This document shows positions 1 through 8,554 of a DNA stretch of 12,486 nt, in pieces. The stretch covers positions 1 to 12,486 of the forward strand of contig CALFYQ010000243.1 of the NCBI GenBank assembly GCA_937952085.1. The letters are read 5' to 3'. The position numbers were made by a program, and so were the translations under genes. The first letter of the stretch is position 1. Each line of letters opens with the position of its first letter. The notes under the pieces are model-generated. The model worked only from the letters and a program-made list of their open reading frames with translations, had not been told where the DNA came from and did no database searches. Source of the DNA: an uncultured Paracoccaceae bacterium. Its GTDB lineage: Bacteria > Pseudomonadota > Alphaproteobacteria > Rhodobacterales > Rhodobacteraceae.

Positions 1-1683
<1,683 letters not shown>

Positions 1684-1691
1684 GGCGCGAG

Positions 1692-1719
1692 AGTCTAGCC
1701 TGAAGACTTCGTGAGGCAA
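1692..1719 (-). promoter_or_regulatory. possible sigma70-type promoter of uvrD
   Basis: Reading the minus strand, TTGCCT (1719-1714) and TAGACT (1697-1692) are separated by 16 nt and each match the sigma70 consensus at 4 of 6 positions. The LexA box lies immediately upstream. If real, transcription would start almost at the ATG, giving a near-leaderless mRNA, which would fit the lack of a Shine-Dalgarno. Matches of this quality arise by chance, so this is tentative. Confidence 0.25.
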
Positions 1720-1726
1720 AGCCCTC

Positions 1727-1741
1727 GTTCCTGAAATGTTC
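1727..1741 (-). promoter_or_regulatory. LexA (SOS) box, GTTC-N7-GTTC
   Basis: GTTC CTGAAAT GTTC on the plus strand matches exactly the direct-repeat LexA operator known from alphaproteobacteria (GTTC-N7-GTTC, or GAAC-N7-GAAC on the other strand). It lies 43 bp upstream of the uvrD start codon and 70 bp upstream of the msrA start, in the shared divergent spacer. The position next to a repair helicase supports function. The main target is presumably uvrD; an effect on msrA is possible but not shown. Confidence 0.75.
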
Positions 1742-1811
1742 GAGCCATCCGCCCTTTTCCCGCCGGCCCGAAAGGTTATCTCTTGCAAGCATAGAATTGG
1801 GGAGCGATGCG

Positions 1812-2456
1812 ATGTTCAGCCTGTTCCGCAAGACCGAGATGCCGGCGCCCGGCGCCGCCCTGAAGGGCCGCGGCGAGTCGATCCCGACCGCGGCGACGCA
1901 TTTCGTCAACGGCCGGAGCCTCAAGGACATCCCAGCCCATCTCGAACGCGCGATGTTCGGCATGGGCTGCTTCTGGGGCGTCGAGCGGATGTTCTGGAAG
2001 CTGCCGGGCGTCTGGGTCACGGCGGTGGGCTATGCGGGCGGCGCGACGCCGAACCCGACCTACCGCGAGGTCTGCACCGGCATGACCGGGCACAACGAGG
2101 TGGTGCTGGTCGCCTTCGACCCGAAGGAGACGAGCTACGAGGCCCTCCTCAAGACCTTCTGGGAAGGCCATGACCCGACGCAGGGGATGCGACAGGGCAA
2201 CGATGTCGGCACGCAGTATCGCTCGGGGATCTACACGTTCTCGCCCGAGCAGAGGGCGGCGGCGGAGCGGACGCGGGCGGCCTACGCCGCGCGGCTCGAC
2301 GCCGAGGGCTATGGCGCGATCACCACGGAGATCGAGGACGCGCCGGCCTTCTTCTACGCCGAGGATTACCACCAACAATATCTCGCCAAGAACCCCGGCG
2401 GCTATTGCGGCGTCGGCGGCACGGGCGTCGCCTGCCCGGTCGGCCTCGCGGTCTGA
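1812..2456 (+). CDS. msrA: peptide-methionine (S)-S-oxide reductase MsrA
   Basis: Reduces methionine-S-sulfoxide, free or in proteins, using thioredoxin as reductant; it protects the cytoplasm against oxidative damage. The 214-residue product has the catalytic GCFWG motif at 52-56 (nucleophile Cys53), then GYAGG, the GHNEVV segment and the D-P-T-Q-G...D-x-G-T-Q-Y-R-S block, all typical of MsrA. The C-terminal tail has cysteines in GGYCGVGGTG and ACPV that probably act as recycling cysteines. The length is close to the long E. coli-type MsrA. ATG 1812 is preferred over upstream TTG 1797 because GGGGAG at 1799-1804 lies 7 nt ahead of it. It is divergent from uvrD, and its stop is 21 bp from the stop of the TadG-like gene, with no evident terminator between. 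Confidence 0.96.
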   Translation: MFSLFRKTEMPAPGAALKGRGESIPTAATHFVNGRSLKDIPAHLERAMFGMGCFWGVERMFWKLPGVWVTAVGYAGGATPNPTYREVCTGMTGHNEVVLVAFDPKETSYEALLKTFWEGHDPTQGMRQGNDVGTQYRSGIYTFSPEQRAAAERTRAAYAARLDAEGYGAITTEIEDAPAFFYAEDYHQQYLAKNPGGYCGVGGTGVACPVGLAV

Positions 2457-2477
2457 TCGGGGCGGAGCCGGCGGCCC

Positions 2478-4517
2478 TCAGCGCACGAGGACGGCGTAGC
2501 TCTCGTCGGAGCGCATGTCGGAAAGGCCGGTGAACTCGGTGAAGAGCGTCGAGCGCACGAGGTCCGAGTTCAGGCAGTTGGACGTGCCGTCGGGGCAGGT
2601 CGCCCGCGGCGGCTGCAGCATGAACATCCGCGCGAAGCCGACCACCGGCGCCCGGGTGACGCGGACGCCGCCCTGGGTCTCGGCCCGGGCGGAGCCGCAA
2701 TTGACCACGGTCACGTTCATCACCCGCCGCTCCAGGTCGCGGTCGATCGGGCTGTAGGGCGGGTTGTAGGTGTAGTTCGAATAGGTCGGCTCGATGTCGT
2801 TGTTGTCGACCACGCCGTCGCCGTTCCGGTCATAGGCCTGCCCGGTCACATCATCGATCGCCGGAGACTTCTGCTGGATCTGGTCGAACATATCCATCGG
2901 CTGGGCGAGATGGGTGTCGAGCGAGCCGTCCTCTCCGCTCCAGGCCGTGGAGGCGCCGCGCGGTACGCTGCGGCCCGCGGCGGTCACGTAAGGTTCGCCG
3001 TTGTTGTGCAACCACTGCTCGCGTTCGATCCGGTAGCCCTCGAAGAAGCTGGTCGCCTCCTGCGGCGGCGGCGCGAAGTCGCGGAAGAACCGGTCGGGGA
3101 AGACCGAGATGTAGTATTCCGAGACGTTGGAATAGGCCGTCGGCTCGCTGATGTAGTCGAAGGCCTGGCCGGAACTGTCGCGGAGGCAGTTGGATGTGGT
3201 GCCGTTCCGGAGGCAGGGCGCGAGACTCAGGTTGTAGTTCTCGAACTGCGCCGCCGGGCGGTGGTTGAGCCGCGAGGCGCGGGCGATGCCGAGGCTCTCG
3301 TTGGCGACGGCGCGCGTCTCGTCCCAGATCCGGCCCTTCAGGATGTCGAGGTCGGGCTGGAAGAGCGGCGACTCGTCGCGCAGCGGATGCGCCGTCAGTG
3401 GATCGTAGATCGGGTTGTCGTCGTCATCGACCTGCTGGGAATGGCGGCCGTTCGCGTCCTTGTCCCAGTCCAGCACTCCGGCGATCGGCCAGTCCCACAT
3501 GTCGAAGGCGGTCGAGAGCGCGGTGGTGACGACTTCGGGCTCCGCCGGGGCGATCTCGAGCGTGGAGCCGACGCAGAACTCCTCCTCCCGCGCCGAGGCC
3601 ATCATGCAGATGGCGAAGGCGGTGGCGCGCTCCTCGTTGGACATGTCCTCGCTGGCGCCGGGCAGCGTCAGCGAATCCGAGCAGATCTGGCGCACCGCGG
3701 CCGGGCCCTGCAACGCCAGCCGCCGCGCCAGCCGGTTCGGGCCGGAGAGCGCGCCGCTCGACGAGATCTGCCCGTCGGCGACATGGCGGAATTGGATGCC
3801 GACCGCGCCGGCGTCGCCCATCACCGACTCGAAGGAATCGCCGGCGTCGCCTTCCCAGGGGTTGCAGATCACGAGGTTGGAGAGCGCGCCGCAGGCGATC
3901 CGCTCCCGCTTCGCCGCGGCGACGGTGCGGACCACGTTGGTCTCCCGCACGATCTCGCCGCCGGCGGCGTTGATGAGCCGCATCAGCGTGTTTCGGACGG
4001 ACCGTTCCTCCGCCACGGCGACGACGTAGCGCGCCTGGGTCGCGGCGGTCGGCAGGTCTCCGCCGGCGCCGCCGCCGCCCTCGAAGGCGGTGTAGAGGAG
4101 GTTCGGGCCGGTCAGGTCCGAGGCGAGGTCGTATTGCGGCCCCGAATCGGACGAGAGATCGGAGAGGAAGAGGAGGTGCGAAATGTGGAATTCCGCCCCT
4201 TCGCCCTCGCTGAACGCGGCCAGTTTCGGCGCCAGCGTGGCGACCCCGTCGCCGAAAACCGCGGCCACGGCGCGGTCGATCGAGTCGGTCGCGCCGTCCA
4301 GCTCCTCGGCCGCGGCGAGCGCGGCCTGGTCGGTAAACGCCTGCATTTGCGAATGTTCGGAGTAGACTCGGCCGAAATCGAGAACTACGCCAGAGGTGCC
4401 GAAGAGGAGAATCGAGAAGACGACGACCTGCGTCGTCATCGACGCGGCCTCATCCTTGAGGAACCGAAAACCCCTGGCTATCAGCACGCGACACCCCGAC
4501 ACTTTCGCATTCCGCAT
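2478..4517 (-). CDS. TadE/TadG-like pilus-assembly family protein
   Basis: A 679-residue protein with a short basic N-terminus (RFLKDEAAS), one hydrophobic segment at about 28-49, and then the F-G-R-V-Y...Q...D-Q-A-A-L-A-A-A-E-E-L-D-G region. This is the TadE/G-like N-terminal anchor pattern; family members are minor pilins or envelope proteins of Flp/Tad pilus systems. The large remainder is presumably extracytoplasmic, with about ten cysteines and a calcium-loop-like segment at 563-574 (D563, N565, D567, G568, D571, D574). Two Cys motifs ending G-T-(T)-S-N-C-L occur near 435-445 and 641-649. No other tad, flp or cpa genes are visible, so its role in a pilus is inferred from family alone. 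ATG 4517 lacks a clear Shine-Dalgarno; GTG at residue 11 is an alternative start. Divergent from prmA. Confidence 0.82.
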   Translation of the reverse strand: MRNAKVSGCRVLIARGFRFLKDEAASMTTQVVVFSILLFGTSGVVLDFGRVYSEHSQMQAFTDQAALAAAEELDGATDSIDRAVAAVFGDGVATLAPKLAAFSEGEGAEFHISHLLFLSDLSSDSGPQYDLASDLTGPNLLYTAFEGGGGAGGDLPTAATQARYVVAVAEERSVRNTLMRLINAAGGEIVRETNVVRTVAAAKRERIACGALSNLVICNPWEGDAGDSFESVMGDAGAVGIQFRHVADGQISSSGALSGPNRLARRLALQGPAAVRQICSDSLTLPGASEDMSNEERATAFAICMMASAREEEFCVGSTLEIAPAEPEVVTTALSTAFDMWDWPIAGVLDWDKDANGRHSQQVDDDDNPIYDPLTAHPLRDESPLFQPDLDILKGRIWDETRAVANESLGIARASRLNHRPAAQFENYNLSLAPCLRNGTTSNCLRDSSGQAFDYISEPTAYSNVSEYYISVFPDRFFRDFAPPPQEATSFFEGYRIEREQWLHNNGEPYVTAAGRSVPRGASTAWSGEDGSLDTHLAQPMDMFDQIQQKSPAIDDVTGQAYDRNGDGVVDNNDIEPTYSNYTYNPPYSPIDRDLERRVMNVTVVNCGSARAETQGGVRVTRAPVVGFARMFMLQPPRATCPDGTSNCLNSDLVRSTLFTEFTGLSDMRSDESYAVLVR

Positions 4518-4639
4518 AGCAGAGCGGATGCCTGTTTGAAAGGGTCGAGCGCGACCGGCGCGAGCATCGCGGCCATTGCGCTCTACCGGAGAGAAGCTAA
4601 TGGGTCTTTGCGGTTACATTTAGACCTTAAGGCGACGAC

Positions 4640-5512
4640 ATGAAGACGTGGAGCGCGATATCGACGACGGCGGACGAGGCGGCGGCGGCCGGCCTCGCCG
4701 AGGCGCTGGAGCGCGCCGCGCCGGAGCCCTACGGCCTCGGCGTGATGGAGATCGAGGACGGCTCCGGCCGCTGGGAGATCGCCGCCTGGTATGACGCGCC
4801 GCCGCCCGACGCGGCGCTCGCCATCGCCGCCGTCGCCTTCGGCGCGACGCCCTTCATCGTCTCCGAGATCCCGATGCGGGACTGGGTGCGGGAGGCGCAG
4901 CGCGGGCTGCCGCCGGTCCATGCCGGGCGCTTCCTCGTCCACGGCTCGCACGACCGGGAGATCGCGGAAGGAAACCGCTTCGCGCTCGAGATCGAGGCGG
5001 CGCTCGCCTTCGGCACCGGCCATCACGGCACCACGCGCTCCTGCCTCCGGGCGCTGGAGCGGCTGGAGCGGATCGGCTTCCTGCCGCGCAACGCGCTCGA
5101 TGTCGGGGCCGGGACCGGCGTTCTCGCCATGGCGGCGGCGCGGCTCTGGCGGATTCCGGCGCTCGCCTCCGACATCGACGCCGTCGCGGCCGAGGCCGCG
5201 CGCGCCAACGCCTCGGCGAACCGGCTCGGCCCGCTGGTGGCGACGCTGGCCGCGCCCGGCTTCACGCATCCCCGCATTCATGCGGGCGCCCCCTATGACC
5301 TTCTGCTCGCCAACATCCTCGCCGGGCCGCTGAAGCGGCTCGCCGGCGCGGCGCGGCGGCACGTGACGCCGGGCGGCGTCGCGGTGCTTTCGGGCATTCT
5401 CGACCGGCAGGCGACCGGGGTGGAGCGGGTCTGGCGCGGGCACGGCTTCCGCCGGTTGTTCCGCATCCAGGACGACGGCTGGACGACGCTGATCCTCCGC
5501 CGCGGCGCGTGA
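4640..5512 (+). CDS. prmA: ribosomal protein L11 methyltransferase PrmA
   Basis: SAM-dependent enzyme that trimethylates lysines and the N-terminal amino group of ribosomal protein L11. The 290-residue product shows the conserved AFGTGHHGTT segment (123-132), where most PrmA have GTGTHPTT, the SAM-binding motif LDVGAGTG (153-160), an acidic SD-x-D at the end of beta-strand 2 (177-180), and LLLANILAGPL (221-231), which corresponds to the N-I-L-A catalytic loop. Length and order match the family. ATG 4640 follows AAGGCG at a reasonable distance. Its TGA overlaps the GTG of a degraded acetyltransferase gene by 4 bp (GTGA), suggesting that the two were once translationally coupled. The roughly 120-bp divergent spacer to the TadG-like gene holds no promoter I could support. 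Confidence 0.95.
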   Translation: MKTWSAISTTADEAAAAGLAEALERAAPEPYGLGVMEIEDGSGRWEIAAWYDAPPPDAALAIAAVAFGATPFIVSEIPMRDWVREAQRGLPPVHAGRFLVHGSHDREIAEGNRFALEIEAALAFGTGHHGTTRSCLRALERLERIGFLPRNALDVGAGTGVLAMAAARLWRIPALASDIDAVAAEAARANASANRLGPLVATLAAPGFTHPRIHAGAPYDLLLANILAGPLKRLAGAARRHVTPGGVAVLSGILDRQATGVERVWRGHGFRRLFRIQDDGWTTLILRRGA

Positions 5513-5945
5513 CGCTGCGCGCCGGCGCCGGGGAGAAGGCGCGGCTCCGTCTCGATCCGCGCACCGACCGGCCAGAGGCGATCCGCGCCGCGCTGGCGCG
5601 TGATCTGCGTCACTGGGCGGAGGCGGGTTTCGACCGCTGGCGGATCGAGGCGGAGGGTGCGCTGCGCCGGATTCGGCGGGCTATCTGGGAAGCCTGGCTT
5701 CGAGGGGGGTCGACGTGTCGCTCCCCATCGACCCGGCCTTTCAGTGCCGCGGCTATGCCGGCGAATTCCTCGAAGGCGCGTTCCGATGGGCGCGCGCGAA
5801 CGGGCTCGGGCCGCGCATCATCGGGTTGGCGCGGCCCGCCAACGCGGCGTCGCGCCGCGTGCTCGAAAAGGCTGGCTTCCGCTCCGAAGGGCCGGTCCCG
5901 CTCTGCGGGGCGCCGACGGAGCGTTTCGCTCGCGAAATCGCCTGA
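5509..5945 (+). pseudogene. GNAT-family N-acetyltransferase, frameshifted remnant
   Basis: Two reading frames together resemble one GNAT protein. From GTG 5509 the first frame gives a start like RLRLDP, then AIRAALARDLRHWAEAGF and DRWRIEAEG, a typical GNAT first half. After about 5655 that frame turns Arg/Ser-rich, while the -1 frame continues sensibly with PDSAGYLGSLASRGVDVSL, the acetyl-CoA loop QCRGYA, LARPANAASRRVLEKAGF and a stop at 5945. The change of frame lies near GGG 5655-5657. The N-terminus also seems short: about 20-30 residues usual between the RLRL strand and this helix are missing, as are a few residues around the shift. That pattern suggests decay rather than a single sequencing error. 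A functional short protein from a downstream start (GTG 5715) is possible but would lack half the fold. The parent would have been coupled to prmA. Confidence 0.7.
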
Positions 5946-5948
5946 CCG

Positions 5949-6173
5949 TCACGCCCGGCGGCGGGCGATCTCCTCGGCCACCTCGGAGAGGTCGCGCTCG
6001 CCGAGGCCGATGTCGCGAAGCTGCTCCGGCGAGAGGCGGGAGAGTTCGGTACGGGTGCGCTCGGCGATCACCCAGGCGCGCACGGCGCGCAGCGCGCGCT
6101 CGGCGAGGTTCACGGCGCGGAACACGGAAATCGCGCCGAAGGGGGCGGGGCGGGCGGTGCGGATCATCGACAT
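5949..6173 (-). CDS. DUF1127 domain-containing small protein
   Basis: A 74-residue basic protein. Its C-terminal half carries the DUF1127 (YjiS-like) signature RTRTELSRLSPEQLRDIGLGERDL, here split as RTELSRLSPEQLRDIGL then GERDL. Small DUF1127 proteins are common in alphaproteobacteria. Several studied members bind RNA or affect phosphate and carbon metabolism and stress responses, but the function of this one is unknown. An upstream in-frame GTG at 6206 would add 11 residues (MGRPAEPKAVA) but has poor Shine-Dalgarno spacing; ATG 6173 and ATG 6167 are both plausible. It ends 3 bp from the acetyltransferase remnant, in convergent orientation, and is divergent from ruvC across a 214-bp spacer. 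Confidence 0.85.
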   Translation of the reverse strand: MSMIRTARPAPFGAISVFRAVNLAERALRAVRAWVIAERTRTELSRLSPEQLRDIGLGERDLSEVAEEIARRRA

Positions 6174-6337
6174 GGCGACGGCTTTCGGTTCGGCGGGGCG
6201 CCCCACGCGCCCCTGAGTTCGGTCGCGGGGAAATGGTGAAGCGCGGGCCCTTGCACAAATGCCGCAATCTCATGCCCGGCATGCGCGCCGCGTATGGCGC
6301 CTCGCCAAAAGGTTAAGCGCGCGCCGCCCTGTCCTTT

Positions 6338-6352
6338 GTTCCCGCTTCGTGC
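6338..6352 (+). promoter_or_regulatory. probable degenerate LexA (SOS) box upstream of ruvC
   Basis: GTTC CCGCTTC GTGC fits GTTC-N7-GTTC with one mismatch in the second half-site. It lies 35 bp upstream of the ruvC ATG. ruvCAB is LexA-controlled in many bacteria, and the same window has a perfect box before uvrD, which raises the likelihood. A one-mismatch 8-base pattern can occur by chance. Confidence 0.5.
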
Positions 6353-6387
6353 TAGCGAAAACCCGAAGCGTTGGCGGGGGAGCGAGG

Positions 6388-6864
6388 ATGCGCGTGATCG
6401 GGATCGACCCCGGCCTCAGGCGGACCGGCTGGGGCGTGGTCGAGGCGCGGCCCGGCGGCCGGCTCTCCTTCGTCGCATGCGGCATGGTGAAGACCGAAAC
6501 CGGCCCGCTCGCCCCGCGTCTCGCCCGCCTCGCCGAAGGACTCCGCGCCGCGCTCGCCGAACAGCGCCCGGCCCTCGCCGCGGTCGAGACCACCTTCGTG
6601 AACCGGGACCCGGCCGGCGCGCTGAAACTCGGCGCGGCGCGGGGCATCGCACTCCTCGTCCCGGCCGAGGCGGGGCTGGAGGTTCAGGAATTCGCGCCGA
6701 ACGAGGTGAAGAAGACCGTGGTGGGCGTCGGCCACGCCGAGAAGGCGCAGGTCGAATACATGATCCGCCTCCTTCTCCCCGGCGCCGACCCGGCGAGCGC
6801 CGACGCGGCCGACGCGCTCGCCATCGCCATCTGCGCGGCGCAGCGTCTTAGGGTGCCGGCGTGA
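6388..6864 (+). CDS. ruvC: crossover junction endodeoxyribonuclease RuvC
   Basis: Dimeric Mg2+-dependent resolvase that nicks Holliday junctions processed by RuvAB during recombinational repair. The 158-residue product carries the four acidic catalytic residues expected: D7 in GIDPG, E67 in AAVETTFVN, and D139 and D142 in SADAADALAIA. The family hallmark VKKTVVGVGHAEKAQV is at 107-122. Length is usual for RuvC. ATG 6388 directly follows a GGGGGAGCGAGG purine run, and this start gives the canonical MRVIGIDPG N-terminus. Its TGA overlaps the ruvA GTG (GTGA), so the two are co-transcribed and probably translationally coupled. A candidate LexA box lies upstream. Confidence 0.97.
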   Translation: MRVIGIDPGLRRTGWGVVEARPGGRLSFVACGMVKTETGPLAPRLARLAEGLRAALAEQRPALAAVETTFVNRDPAGALKLGAARGIALLVPAEAGLEVQEFAPNEVKKTVVGVGHAEKAQVEYMIRLLLPGADPASADAADALAIAICAAQRLRVPA

Positions 6865-7466
6865 TCGGCTGGGTGGAAGGCAAGGTGATCCAGGTCGGCG
6901 AGGACGGCGCGACCGTGGCGGCCGGCGGGATCGGCTGGGAGATCCGGCTCGCCCCCGCCATCGCCGCGCCGCTCCGGGTGGGGGACTCGGCCGCGTTCTG
7001 GTGCGTCCATGTCGTCCGCGAGGATCTCGAAGAGCTTTTCGGCTATCCGAGCCGGGAGGAGCGGGACTGGCACCGCCTCCTCGTCTCGGTGCAGGGCGTC
7101 GGCGCCAAGGTGGCGCAGGGCATTCTCGGCGCGCTCGGGGCGGAGGGCGCGGCGCGGGCCGTAGCGCTCGGCGACGCCGCGGCGATGAAGGCGGCGCCCG
7201 GCGTCGGCCCGAAGCTGGCGCAGCGCCTCGTGCTGGAGCTGAAGGGCAAGGCGCCGGGGCCGACCGGCCGCCTCCCCGCCGCGGCGCTGAAAGCCGCCCC
7301 GGCGGGCGGGAGCGCGGCGAAGGCCGATGCGCTCTCCGCTCTCGGCAAGCTCGGCTATGGCCCGGCCGAGGCCGCCGCCGCCGTCGCCGAAGCCGAGGCC
7401 GCCGGCGAGGCGGAAGCGACCGGCCTCATCCGCGCCGCGCTCCGCGCGCTGGCGCCGAAGCGGTGA
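6861..7466 (+). CDS. ruvA: Holliday junction branch migration complex subunit RuvA
   Basis: Tetrameric four-way-junction-binding protein that recruits RuvB for branch migration. The 201-residue product has the N-terminal OB-fold domain beginning MIGWVEGKV, with the acidic-pin region VREDLEELFGY (E54, D55). Two helix-hairpin-helix motifs follow: SVQGVGAKVAQGIL (76-89) and APGVGPKLAQRLVLEL (112-127). After an Ala/Pro-rich linker comes the small C-terminal RuvB-contacting domain (about 153-201). GTG 6861 is chosen because it overlaps the ruvC stop and gives the standard N-terminus. ruvB follows after 43 bp. Confidence 0.97.
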   Translation: MIGWVEGKVIQVGEDGATVAAGGIGWEIRLAPAIAAPLRVGDSAAFWCVHVVREDLEELFGYPSREERDWHRLLVSVQGVGAKVAQGILGALGAEGAARAVALGDAAAMKAAPGVGPKLAQRLVLELKGKAPGPTGRLPAAALKAAPAGGSAAKADALSALGKLGYGPAEAAAAVAEAEAAGEAEATGLIRAALRALAPKR

Positions 7467-7509
7467 GGCGCCCCTTGCGCGCGCCCCGCCCGAAGGCGAG
7501 ACCGGGCCG

Positions 7510-8541
7510 ATGACCGACCCCGATCCGATCCTGAGGCCCGAACCGCTGGAGGAGGACGCGCCCGAAAAGGCGCTCCGGCCGCAGCGGCTCGCCGAATTCA
7601 TCGGCCAGCGCGCCGCCCGGGCCAATCTCGAGATCTTCGCGCAATCGGCCCGGATGCGGCGCGAGGCGCTGGACCATCTCCTCTTCTACGGCCCGCCCGG
7701 CCTCGGCAAGACGACGCTGGCGCAGATCATGGCGCGGGAGCTTGGCGTCGGCTTCCGGATGACCTCGGGCCCGGTGCTGGCCCGCGCCGGGGACCTCGCC
7801 GCGATCCTGACCAATCTCGAAGCGAAGGACGTGCTCTTCATCGACGAGATCCACCGCCTCGCGCCCGTCGTCGAGGAGGTGCTCTATCCGGCGATGGAGG
7901 ACTTCGCGCTCGATCTCGTCATCGGCGAAGGGCCGGCGGCGCGCACCGTGCGGATCGACCTGCCGCCCTTCACCCTGATCGGCGCGACGACGCGGCTCGG
8001 CCTTCTGACGACGCCGCTCCGCGACCGGTTCGGCATCCCGGTCCGGCTCGAGTTCTACGACGAGGAGGAACTGGTCGAGATCGTCGCCCGCGGCGCCCGG
8101 CTCCTCAAGGCGCCCGCCTCGCCCGAGGGCGCGCGGGAGATCGCCCGCCGCTCCCGCGGAACGCCGCGCGTCGCCGGGCGGCTCCTCCGCCGGGTGGTGG
8201 ACTTCGCGCTGATCGAGGGCGACGGCAACGTCGACCGGGAGATCGCCGACCGGGCGCTGACCCGGCTCGGCGTCGACGCGCTCGGCCTCGACGCGGCGGA
8301 CCGGCGCTATCTCACCATCGTCGCGGAGAACTACAACGGCGGCCCGGTCGGCGTGGAGACCATCGCCGCCGCCATGGCCGAGACGCGGGACGCGGTGGAG
8401 GACGTGATCGAGCCCTTCCTGCTGCAGCAGGGCCTGATCCAGCGCACGCCGCGCGGCCGGGCGCTGGCGCCGAAGGGCTGGAGCCATATCGGCCTCGCCG
8501 CCCCGCGGCCGGCGGCCGGGACGGGTGATCTCTTCGAATAG
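7510..8541 (+). CDS. ruvB: Holliday junction branch migration DNA helicase RuvB
   Basis: AAA+ hexameric motor that drives branch migration with RuvA. The 343-residue product shows Walker A GPPGLGKT (61-68), Walker B LFIDEIH (109-115), sensor 1 LIGATTR (156-162), the arginine-finger segment TPLRDRFG (168-175), sensor 2 GTPRVAGRLLRRV, and the winged-helix C-terminal domain with YNGGPVGVETIA and the P-F-L-L-Q-Q-G-L-I-Q-R-T-P-R-G-R signature. ATG 7510 follows AAGGCGAG (7493-7500) and yields the usual acidic N-terminal tail before the R-P-x-x-L-x-E-F-I-G-Q motif. It is the last gene of the ruvCAB cluster. The next gene is convergent, across a 228-bp gap with a large inverted repeat. Confidence 0.97.
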   Translation: MTDPDPILRPEPLEEDAPEKALRPQRLAEFIGQRAARANLEIFAQSARMRREALDHLLFYGPPGLGKTTLAQIMARELGVGFRMTSGPVLARAGDLAAILTNLEAKDVLFIDEIHRLAPVVEEVLYPAMEDFALDLVIGEGPAARTVRIDLPPFTLIGATTRLGLLTTPLRDRFGIPVRLEFYDEEELVEIVARGARLLKAPASPEGAREIARRSRGTPRVAGRLLRRVVDFALIEGDGNVDREIADRALTRLGVDALGLDAADRRYLTIVAENYNGGPVGVETIAAAMAETRDAVEDVIEPFLLQQGLIQRTPRGRALAPKGWSHIGLAAPRPAAGTGDLFE

Positions 8542-8554
8542 CGAGACGCGATGA

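Noticed and set aside
4603..4626. GGTCT...AGACC inverted repeat upstream of prmA
   Set aside because: Only 5 bp of pairing with a 14-nt loop, and no extension; chance level.
2910..4643. 577-codon plus-strand frame opposite the TadG-like gene
   Set aside because: Arg/Gly/Val-rich composition with no recognisable domain; it is the shadow of a minus-strand gene with a clear membrane anchor and family pattern.
7426..8487. 353-codon minus-strand frame opposite ruvB
   Set aside because: Entirely antisense to a canonical RuvB and without domain-like sequence.
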